The notes below the pieces were generated by a model. That model saw nothing but the letters and a program-made list of their open reading frames with translations. It made no database searches and was not told the DNA's origin. Both the position numbers and the translations under genes were made by a program. Positions 47,056 through 59,599 of a stretch of DNA of 64,000 nt are shown here, in pieces. Every line of letters starts with the position of its first letter. Within the stretch, counting starts at the first letter, position 1. This stretch comes from Manis javanica (lineage: Eukaryota; Chordata; Mammalia; Pholidota; Manidae): NCBI RefSeq assembly GCF_040802235.1, contig NC_133172.1, positions 56,985,613-57,049,612 on the forward strand, in the 5' to 3' direction.

Positions 47056-49384
47056 GGCACTCAATATGGCACCTGTACATGTTCAGGCATGTGTGTCCAC
47101 AAATCATATGCACACAAATGTTTATTTGCAAGAACAGATCTGTATACATATGTCGAGGTGAGCTCATTTGAGTGTGCAAATGTGCTCTGAGTACGTGCAT
47201 GGGGGCGAGCCGATTGGGACAGGCATCACGGAACACGGTGCTGACGAGTCCCCACTATGACTGGCTCCTGAAGGCCATGGACTAGAATCGTCTGGGGGAC
47301 GCTGGGGATGAGGCGAGCCTCTGTGTGTCCAGAGGGATCTCCCGGCTGCATAAAAAACCAACGGTTCCCTGGTACAGGTGACCTGGTTCCCCAGGAAAGG
47401 GCTCCGTCTGGCCTCAGTTACTTGACACCTTACTTGTCTCTTGCAACCTCCAGCCCCAGCTTTGTGTGGAGTTATGATCTTCCCAACAGCCCAGGAGCAT
47501 AGATCTCTAAGTTCAGGCTGGTGAGACTTGCCTGGGAGTTCCTTAGCATGCAGAGTTCCTCTCTCCACCTCTGGGTTCTGACTCAGAAGAAGATTTGGGT
47601 TGGGGGTCCGAGAACCTGCATTTTAACAACCTCCCGAGATGGTTGTGTTATGGATGACATGGGCCTCACCTGGAGACTCTCTGCTTAGAGACCAGGCAGA
47701 GACTGGGTGACATGTGTCTATCCTGAGCACCTATCTCTAAAAAGGTACCTCCAACATGCTTGTGATATCACTGGGGGAGCCCACTCCCTGGAACCTGCAG
47801 TGTCCTATCTTGAGTCTGATATTCATTCAACAGTAAAATGACATCCTATATGCTGAGCAGCTCCAGACACATTCTCCAATGATCCACCTGTTTTGTGATG
47901 AGCCCTCACCTTCCAGGGACAAGACAAGCACATGACAACTGTATACCTCTTGTCTGAAACCAATGACACAACAAAGAACAAGGATGCATGTACTGCTATA
48001 CTCAGCAACCCCCTTTTCCCTGAAGCCCACAGAGCCTCCCGAGTTTACATATGTTTTGAAAGTTAAAATTGCATCTTATGAAATGTACACTCTGGTCTTT
48101 TGGAGTAAGGATTTATCAACCACAGGGACGGTCTCCCTATGCATTGGAAGTGACTTTTCCAATTTCCCATACAGATTCCTATCTTGGTTGGAAGAGGGTT
48201 TTTTTCTTTTTTCTTTTTGTTTTCTTTCCCCTTTTAACCTCTCTAATTAGGTGAAGGTAGGCTGGCTTGCAAAAACTATTTGGCAATCCATTTCTTCATC
48301 TCCATCGACCAAATTCTGATTTCAGATGACACTGGAATGCAACCTACAGCCCCTAAAGAGGTGTGTGTGGGAGGGGGCTGGGCTGGGAGACTTATTTGAC
48401 AGTGTTACAAGGAGACAAGCTAGAAGCAAACATTTGACACTCCAGCCCTGGAATGCTGTAAAAATTTAATTAGGTGGATCCATTAGTCATGCCCACATGA
48501 AGGTTTCATACGGGACTTACAAAAATGCAGGCTACCGAAGGAAAGTTTCAGCCCTTCCTGTAAATGCCATTTCCCTCATTATTGGGAAATGTGGTCTCGG
48601 GGGGGGCCATTGAACCAGGCTTTGTATTTACAAAATATGGTTAGGACGAGATTAACAGCAAGGACTGAAGGAGTTTTTGAATCCAAATAAGAAACAACAT
48701 TTTCTAAGGGAGTTTGTCCCGCCCAACTACCTCTGAGTCAGTTGGGCTGAGAGACGATTTTGATGCCCACTGCCTTTCATCACTTCCTGAGTTGAATTTT
48801 TAGGTTTGAAGGATCCAGTAATGTTACATGGTAGATGTTCATGGGATGAACATGGTCTTTCTTCAAACTGAAAATACACAGGCAGAATAATATTCCATTG
48901 TGCATATCAACTACACTTTAATTTTAAAAAGGGGGAAGAAGAAAACAGACAGGCTTCCTAGTTCCAAAATAGGGTAAGGGGAGATGATTGAATTCAGGAA
49001 TCAAACTTCAAGGTTGTTCAGGGCCTAGGATACTTACAGCTTGATCTGCAAGCAGGCATTTTCAGTTAACAAACTCGATGGATGTTATTTTGATTTGAAG
49101 TCCCTGGCTGGGCACTGCGGTTGGAAGGAGGTAGATGAGGAAGATATTAAATACAACTAGTCCTATGGTGGTTTTGAAAGACACTGAAAATGAACTCAAA
49201 CTCTTAGCTCTTCATCACCTTGAACCATCTGAGAGTGCCCCCCCATTGAGCGTGGACACGGCTTCTTCAGAAACGGTTTATGTGATTCGGTCTAATGGGG
49301 TACTAAGCATCCCACTGAAAATGAAAGACTTTGGTATGGTATGATATTATGCTAGGGCCACACTCTCCTAGAGATTGGCTGACT
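47056..49384. other. Intergenic; one MER5-like fragment
   Basis: At about 47565-47690 TTCTGACTCAG…GAGAACCTGCATTTTAACAACCTCCC resembles a plus-strand MER5 piece (hAT-Charlie). A short L1-like stretch (GGCAGAATAATATTCCATTGTGC) lies at 48882-48905. The rest is unassigned, without a supported gene. Confidence 0.45.
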
Positions 49385-49560
49385 TCTCTGTCTTCATCTG
49401 TATGCATTCATGCATTCACTTACTTATTTATGTTATTATTTCAGCACACATGTATGTCTCTGTACTCTGAACTGAGACATAAGAGTTCATAAGACACATT
49501 TCCTGCCTAAGAGAAGGCCAGCGTCTAATGGGGAAGACTGACTTATAAACAAGCTACCAC
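49385..49560 (-). mobile_element. L2 LINE 3' end fragment
   Basis: The plus strand shows GCATTCATGCATTCACTTACTTATTTATG, TCTAATGGGGAAGACTGACTTATAAACAAG, the reverse complement of L2. Confidence 0.65.
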
Positions 49561-49574
49561 AGTAGAGTGGCATA

Positions 49575-49800
49575 ATAATTATAATGCCACTGTTTACTGA
49601 GAGCCTATGCACCAAGCGCTTTACATACACTCATTCACTTATTTTTAAAAGCAGCCTAGCAAGACAGGACTTTTACTTTTTTATAGATGACAGAAGAAAC
49701 TGACACCCAGACATACTTAAGAACTTTGCAGTTACACAGGTAAGAGATGACAGGGCTGAGATTCGAATGCTGGAGAGCCTGACTCCCTGAAGCAGTATTG
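49575..49800 (-). mobile_element. MIR SINE
   Basis: The plus strand shows GAGAGCCTATGCACCAAGCGCTTTACATACACTC, GACAGAAGAAACTGACACCCAGAC and GGGCTGAGATTCGAATGCTGGAGAGCCTGACTCC. Confidence 0.85.
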
Positions 49801-51904
49801 TCCCAGAGTTCAGGTCGGGGCAGGATTGCAGCAAAGTGCTAGCACAGCGCAGTGAGTGCAGAACTCTCAGAGAAGGGTCAGCAAAGTTTTAGGGGGCCCT
49901 GATGGATGCATAAGTGCCCACAAATTAGGCAAGTGTTCGCTATCTTGTAAGGAAATCTTGCCACATGGCAACTAATATTTTCTGCTTATTGCTACTTACA
50001 AATAGACCTTAGTTTGAGATACAGGATCATATTTTATATAACTCATGATACTACATTCCTAAAGTCCCTTGGCTGGGTAAGATTTTGGAGCCCTCTGTTT
50101 TTTTCCACTCATTGCACATGTAATGATTTCAGTCTTCAGCCCATGGCACTATTTAAATTGCTGGCTGAATCGGGGAACCAACTTAGGTATTCGTGAGCAG
50201 AGAAAGTACATGACTTTGGGGAAACTGAACTCCAGTCGGAGGAAATCTGGGGGTACAGTGGAATGAGTACTGGCACAAAGCATGCCCGTGAGTGAGGGCG
50301 GATGAAATGCAGGTTGTGGATGAAATGGATACGCTGTTTGTGTTCTGCATGTTTAGGGAGCTGAAGGAGCTAGATCTTGAGACTTGCAAGATTCACGTTT
50401 TTGACCCTAGAGATCTTTGGTGTGAGCTCAGTCACCATCTGGATTGAAACTCATTGTTTGGGGAGGGAAGGAAAAGAAGAGATGATTGCCTAGTTTAACC
50501 ATTTCCCTTTTTGTAAATTTCCCGGGAGTGAGTAAATTTAGCTTCTTTTTCTTTAAACTCCCGGTGCCTTGTTCTGCTCTCAGCTGGTCACTTAAATACA
50601 GCCGCATGGGATGAGGCTTTTTAAAGTAGATGGGTTGGGAGCAAAGCAAGTCACACGGTGGTCCTAACACTCAAGGTCAGTGTCTTAGACTGAGCTTCTC
50701 GTCTGTGAAATTCCACGGGTGTCTTCATGACAAAGAGAAACCGGACCTGTTCCAAAGGCAGGTTTCATAATCCAGGACAAAATGATCCACTGGCCTCTTT
50801 CATCAATGCCCATCTCTGGTGGATGTCTGCTATTTGCATCTGTCAAACCCTTTGCTTTCCTCTGTGGATCCCATCGCCCACCCACCCCCAATCTTGAAAC
50901 CTGTGTGAGGCTGACCCTGTAGGGTCCTGGCTCCAGAGGTAACAGCTGGACCAAATATATGTTCTGCAATGGTAGATTCGGGGACAGGCAGTACAGCGCC
51001 AGACCAAGTCAAGAAGCCTCCTTTCTAGAACTTTATAGAACTCTTTGAAAAGAGGAGCCCATTCTCCAGGCAATGTTCCCTGTAAGGGTGATTTAAGATT
51101 GGGGTTTCCAGGGACCATCGTTCATGTCAGGGGGATCCAGGCAAAGACCCAAGGTAACACGGGAGTAAGTGAATTGGGAGCCTTAAGAAAAAAGTTCTGG
51201 TGACACTACTGATATATCTGGTTCCAGCCATGCCAGAAGCCGGTGTCACCACCAGACTTTTCAAGAAGTGACCAGTAAATTCTTTCCATATGTTCTTAAA
51301 CCAGGTTGAATGAACTCTCCTGTCACAAGCAAGAATCTTGATACCATCTCTATTTAGGGGTCCCCAGGCTGCCTCCAGATAACTGAGAGTAGGTTATGAA
51401 ATTCTGAAAATATATATTAAAGCTTATAATGAGCTCATTTTAAAACTGGAATCTGTGAGTGGGATCTGAATGTCACTAAATCCGAAACACAGTAACAGGG
51501 CAGAGAAGTTGATTCAAATTAGGAACATTCACCTCCCTGCGACCGATTCTTGATTCTCTGTAGCTTGGCTGTCCGGCGGGGGAGTCACGTGCTACATGGG
51601 GCAAAGGGGCACCCGCTATCTGGCCGGTCCACACAGGGTGGAAACGCGCCGTGAATGGGAAGCCCACCTCACGTTTAGAACACTTAATACAAACAAGAGG
51701 ATGTAAGCTATCTCTTTAAAATATTTACATTGATTACATGTCAAAGGGAAAATATTCTGGAAATTATGTTTAAATAAAAAGTAACTATTAAAATTAATCT
51801 CACCTGTTTCTTTTTTACTCTGTCTTATGGCTGCTAGACAATTTTAAATGCATACACGGCTCACATTATATTTCTACTAGACCGTGCTGCATGAGAGCTG
51901 TAAC
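49801..51904. other. Intergenic, no gene seen
   Basis: No repeat recognised with confidence and no coding frame supported. Composition is ordinary. Confidence 0.35.
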
Positions 51905-52205
51905 TGTTACGAGATTCCACTTTACATTGAATCAAAACCTCCGTCCCTGACACTCCCTCCCTCATTTTCCTTATCTTCAACTAATGTGGTTGACTGGGGA
52001 ACAAAAAATGAATCAAATCCATTATTCACAGTACAGCCCCTCAGCTATTTGAAGCAGCTCCCAGATTCTTCCCATAACTTCTCTTTTCCGGGCCAAACAC
52101 TCCATATTCTTCAACCACTTCTCATGTAATCTAGTTTCCTCACTTTTCTTTGGACCCCCTCCAGTTTCCCAAGGATCCCCTTAAAATGTGTTGTTTAGCA
52201 TTCTT
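51905..52205 (-). mobile_element. L3/CR1-type LINE relic
   Basis: The plus strand shows CAGCCCCTCAGCTATTTGAAGC, TCTTTTCCGGGCCAAACACTCCATATTCTTCAACCACTTCTCATG, GGACCCCCTCCAGTTTCCC and CTTAAAATGTG, in the order of CR1-clade 3' ends read in reverse. Confidence 0.6.
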
Positions 52206-52321
52206 CCTGGCACGCCAGCTGTAGTCTGAGCCCTGAGGCTCTCACCTCCTCATACTAGACACCATGTTTCTATTAATTTGACCCCATTGCTATGGACATC
52301 TTTGGAAACTGAGGCTTCCAC

Positions 52322-52514
52322 CAGTGGTTCTCAGGGGTTAATCCCCAGACCAGCAGCATCAGCCTCACTGAGAACTAGTCCCGAAATGCAAATTCTCTGC
52401 TCCACTCAAGACCTCCTGAATCACAAACTCTGGGGATGGGACCCAGCAACCAGTGCTTTAACAAGCCTCCCAGGGGATTCTCATGCACACATGAGTGTGA
52501 AAAGCACTGGTTTA
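52322..52514 (-). mobile_element. MER5A (hAT-Charlie DNA transposon)
   Basis: Nearly complete: CCAGTGGTTCTCAGGGGTTAATCCCCAGACCAGCAGCATCAGCC at one end, CTGAATCACAAACTCTGGGGATGGGACCCAGCAACC inside, and GTGTGAAAAGCACTGGTTT at the other. Confidence 0.85.
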
Positions 52515-53051
52515 TACCCAGAGCCTTCTTAAATCTTCTGCCTTTCAGCCAAGTTTTCCCTGTTGTAATAGTTGGATTTTTTGAACCATGATGCAGGAGC
52601 TCTCACATTTGTTGCTATTAGTGTCTCATGAATTTGGCTTATGGTTCTCACTTGTCTAAACCTTCTGGAATACAGATTCTGCCATTTCCCCCTGTAGTGT
52701 GTCAACTGCACGTTGACTAATGCTGCCTTTTGTCTTTATCCAGAGCTGTGATGTAAGTGTTGGACAACATGGGTCCCACATCAGGATCACATTTCCCCCC
52801 AAGCCTGGGGTCATGCTCTTCCCTCTGCCCCCCAAACGTGTTCCCAAAGCCCATTTTCCTCATCTTCCACCCGGCTTTTCCCGGCGAGCTCCACCAGGGC
52901 TTGCTTACATTTCTACTTTGATGTCGCCTCTACCAGGAAAATCAAGTTCAGGGCTGGTCACTGAGCCCTCTGTCCTGGTGACTATCTGTGTGTGAATGCT
53001 GGCTTTCTTGTCCCCCAGATCACCGGTTTTCGATCAGAATAATTTTGCCTC
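52515..53051. other. Intergenic, no gene seen
   Basis: No repeat assigned; possibly an L2 remnant at 52.75-52.98 kb (CCTCATCTTCCACCCGGC … CTGGTCACTGAGCCC). Confidence 0.3.
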
Positions 53052-53232
53052 CACGGGACTTTTGGTACAATCTGGGAACACATTTTTGGTTGGCACAACT
53101 GGGGGGTGCTCCTGGCATCCAGTGGGTCAAAGCCAAAGAAGCTGTTAAATGCCCTACTGTGCCCAAGGCATGCCCCACCAAGAAAGGAAGATGTGACCCC
53201 AAATGTCAGCAATGCTTAATGTTGATAAACCT
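53052..53232 (+). mobile_element. MER20 (hAT-Charlie DNA transposon)
   Basis: ACACATTTTTGGTTGGCACAACTGGGGGGTGCTCCTGGCATCCAGTGGGTC then CCCCAAATGTCAGCAATGC, missing the first terminal part. A short frame across it is accidental. Confidence 0.8.
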
Positions 53233-53239
53233 GCCCTAG

Positions 53240-53345
53240 ATGGTAGGTCCTGGGTGCCTTTTGATCACCAATTTTATTTCCAGCCCCAACAAATGGAGGG
53301 TCCAAAGGAGGTGTTGTGTAAATATTTGTTGAATGAATAAGTGAC
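53240..53345 (+). mobile_element. L2 LINE 3' end
   Basis: Ends GGAGGTGTTGTGTAAATATTTGTTGAATGAATAAG, the standard L2 tail. It adjoins the MER20. Confidence 0.75.
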
Positions 53346-53639
53346 ATCTTCATTATTGGGAAGAAACATGAGAAACACCAGTCAAGATTACCTGCATGTT
53401 TATAACTTTCTTTTTTAGGAAATAACTTGCCTGGGGGCTAATATAGAGCTTATACAGAAACTGTGTTTGATGACTAGAGAAACTAATTTTACACTTAGCA
53501 TACCCACTGATGATTAATACACGTGCTTCTCAAGTGCTTATAAACCACTGTAACTTTTTTGGGCCTCTAAATTGGCTCAGCAGTTTCCCTTTGCTCTGTG
53601 ATTACCTTACCAATTTGTTGAGTAATATGATATTTATTA

Positions 53640-53800
53640 GCTCTGTGAATCTGGACTGCTTCATCTTGCCAGGCCTCAGTTTCCTCCAAACTGGTATAAG
53701 GCTCCTGGCACTCGCGGGGCCCTGTGATGGAGATGGCGGGGATGAAGTCAGGTGACGTTTGTAAGGCTCTGAGCATGCCACTTGGCTTGGAGTAACCATC
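53640..53800 (+). mobile_element. MIR SINE fragment
   Basis: CTTGCCAGGCCTCAGTTTCCTCC then GATGGCGGGGATGAAGTCAGG and GTAAGGCTCTGAGCATGCC. Confidence 0.6.
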
Positions 53801-53811
53801 CTGTCTTAGGA

Positions 53812-53925
53812 GCTATTATTGCCTCATTTAATCCTCAGCGATTGTGTAGGGCCAGCGGCAAGTATAGTCTTGATTTAATAGACGATGACTGGAAGCTCAA
53901 TCAGGCCAAATGGTTGAATTTCTAA
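53812..53925 (-). mobile_element. MIR SINE fragment, opposite orientation
   Basis: AGCTATTATTGCCTCATTTAATCCTCAGCG then GACTGGAAGCTCAATCAGGCCAAATGG on the plus strand, a reverse MIR abutting a forward one. Confidence 0.5.
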
Positions 53926-56160
53926 CCAGCTTTTCATCAACAGAGAGATCCTACGGGTGTCTATGACGGATCTTGATTGATCTGAAGAAAGAAAACTCTG
54001 TCATCAGCAAGGCTCTTCTGCAAGCTTCTAAAATGTTGAAAATGCTATTTTGCACAGTATCCAGCACGAGAATCCACACTGAAGCATTCGCGGTTGCAGT
54101 GGGGTGAGCTCAGCAGGGAGATCAGGCTCTTGTTTTAGAGCGATGATGTCTGGACTGGTGAAGGAGGCCAGCCACCGCGGATGGGAAACGCACCCTGGGA
54201 CGGAGGCCTCCAGGCTCCCGTGCGGAAGCTCTTCTGGGTTGTGCTCCCGCCCAGGCTCACTCTGCAGAGCCCACGCGGACCTGGAGCCAGACGGCAGCTG
54301 CGTTCCGCTCTGCGGGGAGAAGGGCCCTGGCTGAGCATCCCGCAGAGCGAGGCAGGGCCTGGGAGCCAGTGAGTCACTGTGTCTTGGCTCCGAATCCCCT
54401 GGGCTCTGGCAGAACAAACGGACTTTGTTGAGAGGAAGCCCTCCTGCGTATGAATGGCCCCTAGTCAGCTCTCCAGAGGGGGCCCCTAACCTGCCCCTTC
54501 TTGGCCTGGAGAAACCACAATGCCTGGGGGGCGGGGGTGGATGTTTGGAGCTCAGGCCTTTGTTGTCCGCCTGGATAATGACCCAGCCCCTGGCTGGAGA
54601 GAGATTTCCTGGGGCCCCGTCAGGGGTGCCGGCTCCCTGGAGCTGCCTTGCCACTGCTTGGGCAAAGCAGGGTGAGACTGGACCCGCAGTTCCCGTCATC
54701 GCCTTGCATTCAGCTGGCTAGCAGGCCAGCTGCCCCCTTGGTCTGGCAAGTCTCTCCCTTTGGGAGCTTGCTTCGGTGACATTTCTTCACCTTTGTGGAG
54801 AAATTTCTCTGCTGAACACACAGCTTTATTATATAAGGTTATGGGGAATATTTTATGTTCTTGGAAGCTGCCGTGAGAATTCCTTATGGGCAGACACCCC
54901 TTCTTAGGGGAGAAGAATATTCAAGAGGGTGTCTTTGGGGATAGGTGATGGAAACTGATCTTCCCGGGCCTGAATGTGAGCCGGCCGAGGGAGATGGGGA
55001 CGGGCTTGTGTGTTTCTCCCGGGAGGGAGGAGGAGGAAGACGGAGAGACAAGCACAGGGTGGAGAGGTGGGGGGCTGAAGCCAGCCGTGGGAACCCCTTC
55101 CTGTGGCCATGAGCCTTTCGGTAAAGCCACTGCACTCAAAATAGGTCCCTTTAAACATGGACTTCTTGTTCAGCTTGATGAGGGGGGAGTTTGGAGCCAC
55201 ACGCAGGTGCTTGCGAGCTCAGAAGCCAGGAGAGACAAGAGGAAGTGGCAGGGGAGCTCAGGGTGGTCGTGGGCACAACTCTGGATCCTTGCAAATCTGT
55301 GGGGTCAGGCTGTGGACTCATTTAACTAACCTCCTAGGAGTGGGGACCATGGGTGACCTCTGAGTGACACTATCAACATCCATCTGCCGGCCTGCACTGA
55401 CACTGTGGTTTCCCTCCCCTAAGAGAGTCGGGCTTGGGCTCCATGTGCAGAAGCTCACTGACTGAGGTCATGCACCCAATACAAGGCAAGGCATTCTTAG
55501 CTCCGGGAACAGGGCAAGTGAACCGGGCCAGGGTGGCAGGCGCGCAGTAGGTCTCATTCTACGCATTAACCCAGATGGAGGTTGCAGCACTGTCTCGGAT
55601 GCTGCCAGGAAACAACAACTTGTCACAACTTGAGGCCAAAGCACAAGGATGCAGCTCATTGGAACCCGGCTCCTAGATGAAAGCAGGCAGAAGAGGAAGC
55701 CGTGCTTGACTAGCTCCAGATAAGCCAAGCAGATGTGGTGCGGGACTCCCCTCTGCAGAGCACAAGCACTGACTGGGCTCATCACCGAAACGGGCCCCCA
55801 GGGAGAGCAGCTGATGAGGGCCCCGCTGCGCGGGGAGCCACTTGGCTCTGCACCCCCCGACCAGGGAGGCCTGGCCCCCTGCCAGCTCGGTTTGGAATGG
55901 AGGTTAGGCAGTGAGTTGCACATAGAGAGCTCTTGCGAAAGACACAGCAATGCTTTTGGACGACATCCCTTTGTCACAAGCTCTGGGGTTGGGTGGGTAA
56001 GGAGACAGAAGCTGGGGTGCTCAGGGTCTATTTTCTGCACAGCCCTTACTCGCAGGGAGAGAGGTAGATATGAAGTGTGTGATGCAGATTGGGTCTCTGG
56101 GCTGCTCTGCCCGCTGTGGCTGGCAAAGTAATCAGCCTCCCTCAGGTCAAACACTTGCCT
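53926..56160. other. GC-richer intergenic block with two long minus-strand frames
   Basis: No repeat is recognised over about 2.2 kb. ATG-initiated minus-strand frames of 223 codons (54028-54699) and 246 codons (55468-56208) are the longest outside MAF. Both are rich in Pro, Ser, Gly and Arg, show no domain I recognise, and lie in stop-poor GC-rich DNA with frames on both strands, so they are not called as genes. A non-coding transcript is possible. Confidence 0.4.
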
Positions 56161-56194
56161 GTCTTGGAACTCAGACACATTCCAGGGAGAAATG

Positions 56195-56700
56195 AGGGGT
56201 ATGTGCATGCGTGTTCAAAGTGTGCATGTGTTTAAACAGTGTGAGTACATGTCCAATATGGGTGTGCATTTGTGTGCGGACCTGCTTAGGTAGTTGTGGG
56301 AAGCTGTGCTTGGTCAGTTCCCTCATGTACATGTGGACAGTGAGCATGGGCTTTCTCCATGTGCCTGTGTGTTTAGCACTCTGGGTATGTGTTGCCTGAC
56401 TGCAGGGACATGGCCAGTGTGTACATGGGTACAGTACACACATATATCCACGTGTATGCATGTTTGACCCATGGTCAGGAATGCGTTCATTTTGGGTGTA
56501 TGTCCTCTACGTGTGTGCGCAGACTGTGAATGTATATGTGTACAGAGTGTAGGTCCAAATGCACCTGTCATCATAGCAGTGTATTGTACGTGCATCCAAA
56601 GGGGGTCATGTCCCACGTGTATGTGTATTTTTTGCAAAACCACTGTATGTGTGTCTAATGTGTGTGTCAGTTTGTGTGCAAGAGTATGAGAGAAAAAACA
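56195..56700. repeat. Degenerate TG/CATG-rich tract
   Basis: About 500 bases dense in TGTG, CATGTG and GTATG words without a perfect unit, probably a decayed microsatellite or minisatellite. Frames across it on both strands are artefacts of the composition. Confidence 0.6.
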
Positions 56701-56734
56701 CAGAATAGGAAACAATATGTCTGTGCTGTTTGTC

Positions 56735-57060
56735 ACTTGTCACATCTCCCTAGCACAGTACCCAGGGCTTGCCCCCTCACAGCCCTCCTAACCCTCCTCC
56801 ATTCCAGCCCCATTGCCTACCATGCCCCATGGCCCCATTGGTCCCTTTGCTCTAATCCTGTAAAACTGCGTGCAGCTTTCTCAATGGACCAGGTTGCTCC
56901 ATGCCCCAGGACCTTTCCTCATGCTGTTCCCCTCCTAGAATGCCTCCCCCTTCTTCCAACTTTCTGGCACTCATCATTTCATATTCACTTCAAGTGTTAC
57001 CCATCTATGAAGCCTCCTTGATGTTGGAACTAACCATTTCCTATTTTGTCTCCCAGCCAA
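56735..57060 (+). mobile_element. L2 LINE fragment
   Basis: TTGCTCCATGCCCCAGGACCTTTCCTCATGCTGTTCCCCTCCTAGAATGCC and TTCACTTCAAGTGTTACCCATCTATGAAGCCTCC, the L2 3' coding-to-UTR region. Confidence 0.75.
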
Positions 57061-57570
57061 GAATGCAAACACATTTCCCCCCAAAGAACCTCTAATGCTT
57101 GAGGCACTCATGTGCCTACATAACTGTTTTCCTGTCCAAGACGGTACCTGCTTGTCAAGGCAACAAAACTGACCTCTGCTCTGTGAGCATTAACACATCC
57201 CAGGCCTTCTACTAAGCATAGTCTCGTTCCCACAGCAGCCCTGGTAGACAGGTGGCTTTATTCTCTGACTCCAGGGCCCAGACTTTTTGTTGTTCTGCCA
57301 TTTCTAGGTTGGAACCTATTCTTCTGATTGATACCAGTTGCTGTTCTAAACTCTCAAAATACAGCCCAAAATTGCCCTCACAGAGCTTGAATTCTAGTTC
57401 CAGTTGACTCCATGAAGTGGGGATGAATGGAGTGTGTGTGGGTATGTGTGTGAAAGTGGATTCTATTATGGACAGGAAAGCCCCAGGATCCAAGATGATC
57501 TCAGGAGAATGTTTCCTGAATAGTTATTTGTGAAACCGCCAAGTAGAGGGGTTGGGATGCAGACCATCAG
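57061..57570. other. Intergenic; possible decayed MIR and L2 pieces
   Basis: Weak reverse MIR-like sequence at about 57185-57280 and reverse L2-like sequence at 57340-57420 (CCCTCACAGAGCTTGAATTCTAGTTCC). No gene. Confidence 0.35.
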
Positions 57571-57574
57571 AAGA

Positions 57575-58085
57575 ACTGTGGTAGACACATAAGGCCCCCA
57601 AAGATGTCCACTTGCTACTGCCCAGAACCTGTGATTATGTTTAGATTACATGACAAAGAGGAGTTTAGGTTATAGATGGAATTAAGTTCGCTAATTAGCT
57701 GATTTCAAGATAGGGAGATTATCCTAGATTAAAAGGGTGGGTCCAATTCATTGCATGTGTTCTTAAAATTGCAAGGGAAGGCAAAAGGGGAAAGAGTCAG
57801 GGTGGTTGGTGTGAGAAGGGCTGGACCACCACTGCTGGCTTTGAAGGGGGAGGAAGCAGCCAGGAGCTAAGGTGGGTGGGTGGCATCTAGCAGCTGGAAA
57901 AGGCCAGGGGATGGATTCTCCCCCACAGCCTCCGGAATGAATGCAGCCCTGCCGACACCTTGATTTCATGCCCAGTTAGACCCATGTCGAAACTCTGACC
58001 TCCAGACTGGAGGAGGATGAATGTGTTTTAAGTCACTAAATTGGAGGTATATTGTAAAACAGCAGCCACAAGAAATGGATACAGT
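57575..58085 (+). mobile_element. MLT1-type (MaLR) LTR
   Basis: Nearly full length: GGCCCCCAAAGATGTCCAC … CCAGAACCTGTGATTATG, AGATAGGGAGATTATCCTAGATTA, TGCTGGCTTTGAAGGGGGAGG, AGCCTCCGGAATGAATGCAGCCCTGCCGACACCTTGATTTC, ending TGTAAAACAGCAGCCACAAGAAATGGATACAG. No internal viral genes adjoin it. Confidence 0.85.
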
Positions 58086-59595
58086 CGCCAGGGTTTCAGG
58101 CCGGGAGAAACTGGTTCTTGCCTTAAAATAGGATCTGCATGTGCTAAAGGCGTAATAAAGGGTGAAGGGTTGGATGGCAAGAGCCAATGAACAAGTTCCA
58201 ACTGTATACCTTCAACAGGTTGATGGCCCTTAGCCTGGACTTTTCTGCCGTGATGGGTGCATTTCACCAAGCTATGGAGAGCTACTTAAGGGGAGGGCAT
58301 GGGCTATTATTCCTGCTACAAATTTGAGAATAAAAGTGAGACCCACCAGGGACTAACACAACAGTTCCTCATGACAACGTGAACTTGATCCCCAACCAAA
58401 GGTCCCAGAAGCTCTACGGGCAAGGCTCTGGTGACGGTGAGCTTCAGGCCCTATCCAGAAAGCAGGTCATCCTGACTCCAGACAGACCCACTCCACTTGG
58501 ACAGCATCCCCACTGTCTGCAAGCCCGGGGTGGCAATGGCCGCTCAGCGTCGGCTTCATCAATAGCCATAAAATGAATAATTACATATTTCCCACTTAGG
58601 CTCATTGTCGGGGCGGACAGAAAGCTCCACAAATAGGGCCACAACTGAGAAGGCTCATGAGGGAAAACTGGGCCGAAGCTGAGCAATGACTGCGGGGGGG
58701 GGGTTCCATTACCACAATTAGCATACTGTATAAACAGCACTTCAGGGCTCTATCTGGGAGTTCGTGGTAATCCATCTGAAATAGACAACTGCTTTATGCA
58801 GGGAGGAATGAGGGCGACTATGTCCAATCCAATGTAACAGTCTAGTCTGCAAACAGTCCTCTTCCTTCTGGTTCACGCTCTCCCGGCCTCTCCCTGCTGG
58901 GCCCGAGCGGCAGTCCCTCCTTGCAGCTGCACTCACCTGAATGGTAAATCAAGCACCCTGAAAACCTGGGGTGGGGCAAGTCTTTTCAGCACTGCCTGGG
59001 CTCCGCTTACCCCATGCTGGGGTCCTGCTCATTTCTTCTTTCTGCCTTACACCCCATCCGAATGCTGTGTGTCTTCCTACTTCCAAAGGAGCCCCGTCTG
59101 CTGTCCAGGGCAAGCTTCTCTGCACGCAGATTCCTCCGCACACCTGGCTGATGCCTTCCGTCCTTCCCAGGGCCTGCAGGTTGTATGCCTCTGTGCCCTT
59201 CCTGTCTCTCTCTCTCGGGACACCTGGCTGAAGTTGCCATTCTATCATCCGCCTGCACTCTGAGTAAAGCAATTCAGCGAAGAGCTGGGCAAATTCTGAT
59301 CGCTAGACTTCAGAAATGGAAATATTTTACAGCTTTCTAGTGAGCTAGCTGGTCTTTCTGTTGTTCTGTTTTGGCTCTTTGGAAGGAAATAGCCAAAAAT
59401 TGTCACCAAGATGTGTTAACGAGGTTAAAAATATATATAACATTGACAGTATGAAAAGAGCAAGGGTACACTCTCATTCCCCTGTCTCTCTGTGTAATTT
59501 GGGGTTGTACACATTTTCCTTCTAAAGATTTTGAAATACTGAAAATGAATGCCTGAACTTTGACCGACTGTTAACCACTTGAAGGATTTTTCTGC
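58086..59595. other. Intergenic, no gene seen
   Basis: No repeat recognised except a G run at 58694-58706. Overlapping frames near 59.0 kb on both strands have no recognisable product. Confidence 0.35.
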
Positions 59596-59599
59596 AGCA

